From the NCBI GenBank assembly GCA_022616105.1, contig JAKEFL010000028.1, positions 1 through 37,194 on the forward strand: a stretch of DNA of 37,194 nucleotides, given 5' to 3'. The position numbers and the translations under genes were made by a program. Below the pieces are notes generated by a model. That model searched no databases. It saw nothing but the letters and a program-made list of their open reading frames with translations, and was not told the origin of the DNA. This DNA is from Anaerolineae bacterium (GTDB taxonomy: Bacteria; Chloroflexota; Anaerolineae; Anaerolineales; Villigracilaceae). Below, in pieces: positions 35,953 to 37,194 of the stretch. How positions within the stretch are numbered: the stretch's first letter is position 1; each line of letters begins with the position of its first letter.

Positions 35953-36026
35953 TCGGGGCGAGAGGATTTGAACCTCCGACCCCTTGCACCCCATGCAAGT
36001 GCGCTACCGGGCTGCGCCACGCCCCG
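35953..36026 (-). tRNA. tRNA-Pro (GGG)
   Basis: CGGGGCG TG GCGC..GCGC A CTTGC ATGGGGT GCAAG GGGTC GGAGG TTCAAAT CCTCT CGCCCCG A. Confidence 0.93.
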
Positions 36027-36293
36027 ATTGACAAGGCAGGATTATAGTCGTGTTTGAGCAATCTAGCAACTCAATGACATTAACCCTTGATTATGCTAAA
36101 ATACATGGAAAGGTGTTATTATCGACAAAGTGCCGCATAATTTTCTAAATTGGACCTTTGAGTTTACCCTTCAATTCATTCAAAAGTTTAGTAAATAATG
36201 AGACAAGCGGTAAACATCTTAATTGCAGCAAACCACACCGGATCAAGATTAGATATCGATGAAAGAAAAAGCAAGTAATCTGTTGGAGTTCCC

Positions 36294-36890
36294 ATGCCTG
36301 ACATGATTGAAGTGCAAATCGACAGCGTCCGTGTGCATCTGATGACGCCGAGCCGTCTGGTCGTGTTGAAACAAATCAACTCTGAACGTTATCTTCCCAT
36401 TTGGGTGGGACCCTACGAAGCGGAAGCCATCACCGTTGCCTTGCAGGAAGTTGAAATGGTCCGCCCGCTTACGCATGATCTTCTCAAAAATGTCTTCGGC
36501 GCGTTCAATGCACGCATCACGCGGATTGAAATCGTCAAACTCGAAAACGATATTTATTATGGTACCATCGTTGCAGAAGTGGATGGCAGGGAGATCTATG
36601 TTGACTCTCGATCATCCGACGCAATCGCATTATCCGTGCGGGCACACGTGCCAATCCTCGTTCACCCCAGTGTAATGGACTCGGCGGGCATCGTCCCTGA
36701 GCAGGATATGCCTGAGGGTGATGAAGCACCTGAGAAAAGTGAACCTGCTCCACTGACCAAAGAAGGAGTCGAGCGTTTAACCGTTTTTGAAGATTTTCTC
36801 GGAAAGCTGGACCTGGATAAACTGGACGATAAAGATAAACCTGACGAAGACGAACCACCTGAGAAACCGAAAAAACCAAAGAAGAAATGA
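36294..36890 (+). CDS. Bifunctional nuclease family protein (DUF151)
   Basis: RYLPIWVGPYEAEAITVAL, RPLTHDLLKNVF, VDSRSSDAIALSVRAHVPI. Confidence 0.92.
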   Translation: MPDMIEVQIDSVRVHLMTPSRLVVLKQINSERYLPIWVGPYEAEAITVALQEVEMVRPLTHDLLKNVFGAFNARITRIEIVKLENDIYYGTIVAEVDGREIYVDSRSSDAIALSVRAHVPILVHPSVMDSAGIVPEQDMPEGDEAPEKSEPAPLTKEGVERLTVFEDFLGKLDLDKLDDKDKPDEDEPPEKPKKPKKK

Positions 36891-37194
36891 CAGATACCCT
36901 GCCCCCCGAAATTCCCTACGGGGATACCGCCCCCACAACGCCCACGGCAGTGCCTCATAGCCGAGAAGCCGAAGAAGCAGTCGTTGGGGCGGTATTCATT
37001 AATCCAGAAGTATATTATGACGTTGCTCAATTCTTGAGCGCGGATGATTTTTATATTCACAGACACAGATGGGTCTGGGATGCGTTCACCAGCCTGCACG
37101 AGCAACGCATCCCTATTGACCTGTTGACTGTTTCCGATGAATTGGACCGGCGCAATCAACTGAGCGAAATCGGCGGACCGGCCTATCTGACCGC
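36887..37194 (+). CDS. dnaB: Replicative DNA helicase, N-terminal part (truncated by window end)
   Basis: ATGA overlap; MTDTLPPEIPYGDTAPTTPTAVPHSREAEEAVVGAVFINPEVYYDVAQFLSADDFYIHRHRWVWDAFTSLHEQRIPIDLLTVSDELDRRNQLSEIGGPAYLT. Confidence 0.92.
   Translation, partial: MTDTLPPEIPYGDTAPTTPTAVPHSREAEEAVVGAVFINPEVYYDVAQFLSADDFYIHRHRWVWDAFTSLHEQRIPIDLLTVSDELDRRNQLSEIGGPAYLT

Noticed and set aside
35791-35994. 67-aa ORF ([24 protein letters not shown]...)
   Set aside because: N-terminal part is read through tRNA-Pro and its terminator; only the C-terminal pentapeptide-like remnant looks protein-derived.
34484-36026. CRISPR array
   Set aside because: Repeats are few, unequal in length, irregularly spaced and are recognisable as tRNA-Pro/terminator copies; no cas genes in the window.
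1-37194. Prophage or large integrative element covering the window
   Set aside because: No integrase, terminase, portal or conjugation genes seen; only a REP transposase and small intergenic repeats.

Overview
Chromosomal window of Chloroflexi/Anaerolineae-like character (inferred from gene content and repeat style). It is mostly single-copy metabolic, secreted and membrane protein genes. At the right edge are a DUF151 bifunctional-nuclease-family gene and the truncated 5' end of dnaB. Four tRNAs are readable: Met-CAT, Gly-TCC, Sec-TCA and Pro-GGG. Intergenic spaces carry at least six families of short palindromic repeats, some nested inside each other. A REP-associated tyrosine transposase is flanked by its own REP hairpins and sits between a duplicated 5' end of an aromatic-amino-acid ammonia-lyase gene. 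The least conventional stretch is 34.1-36.03 kb: a tRNA-Sec, an intact tRNA-Pro(GGG) with a GAAA-tetraloop terminator, at least three degenerate tRNA-Pro-derived copies (two keeping the terminator hairpin, with insertions in the T-arm or D-loop), a 73-nt tRNA-like cloverleaf, two pentapeptide-repeat gene tails, and three small membrane-protein ORFs, two of which are below the ORF-track length cutoff. All calls were made by eye; no database search was run.
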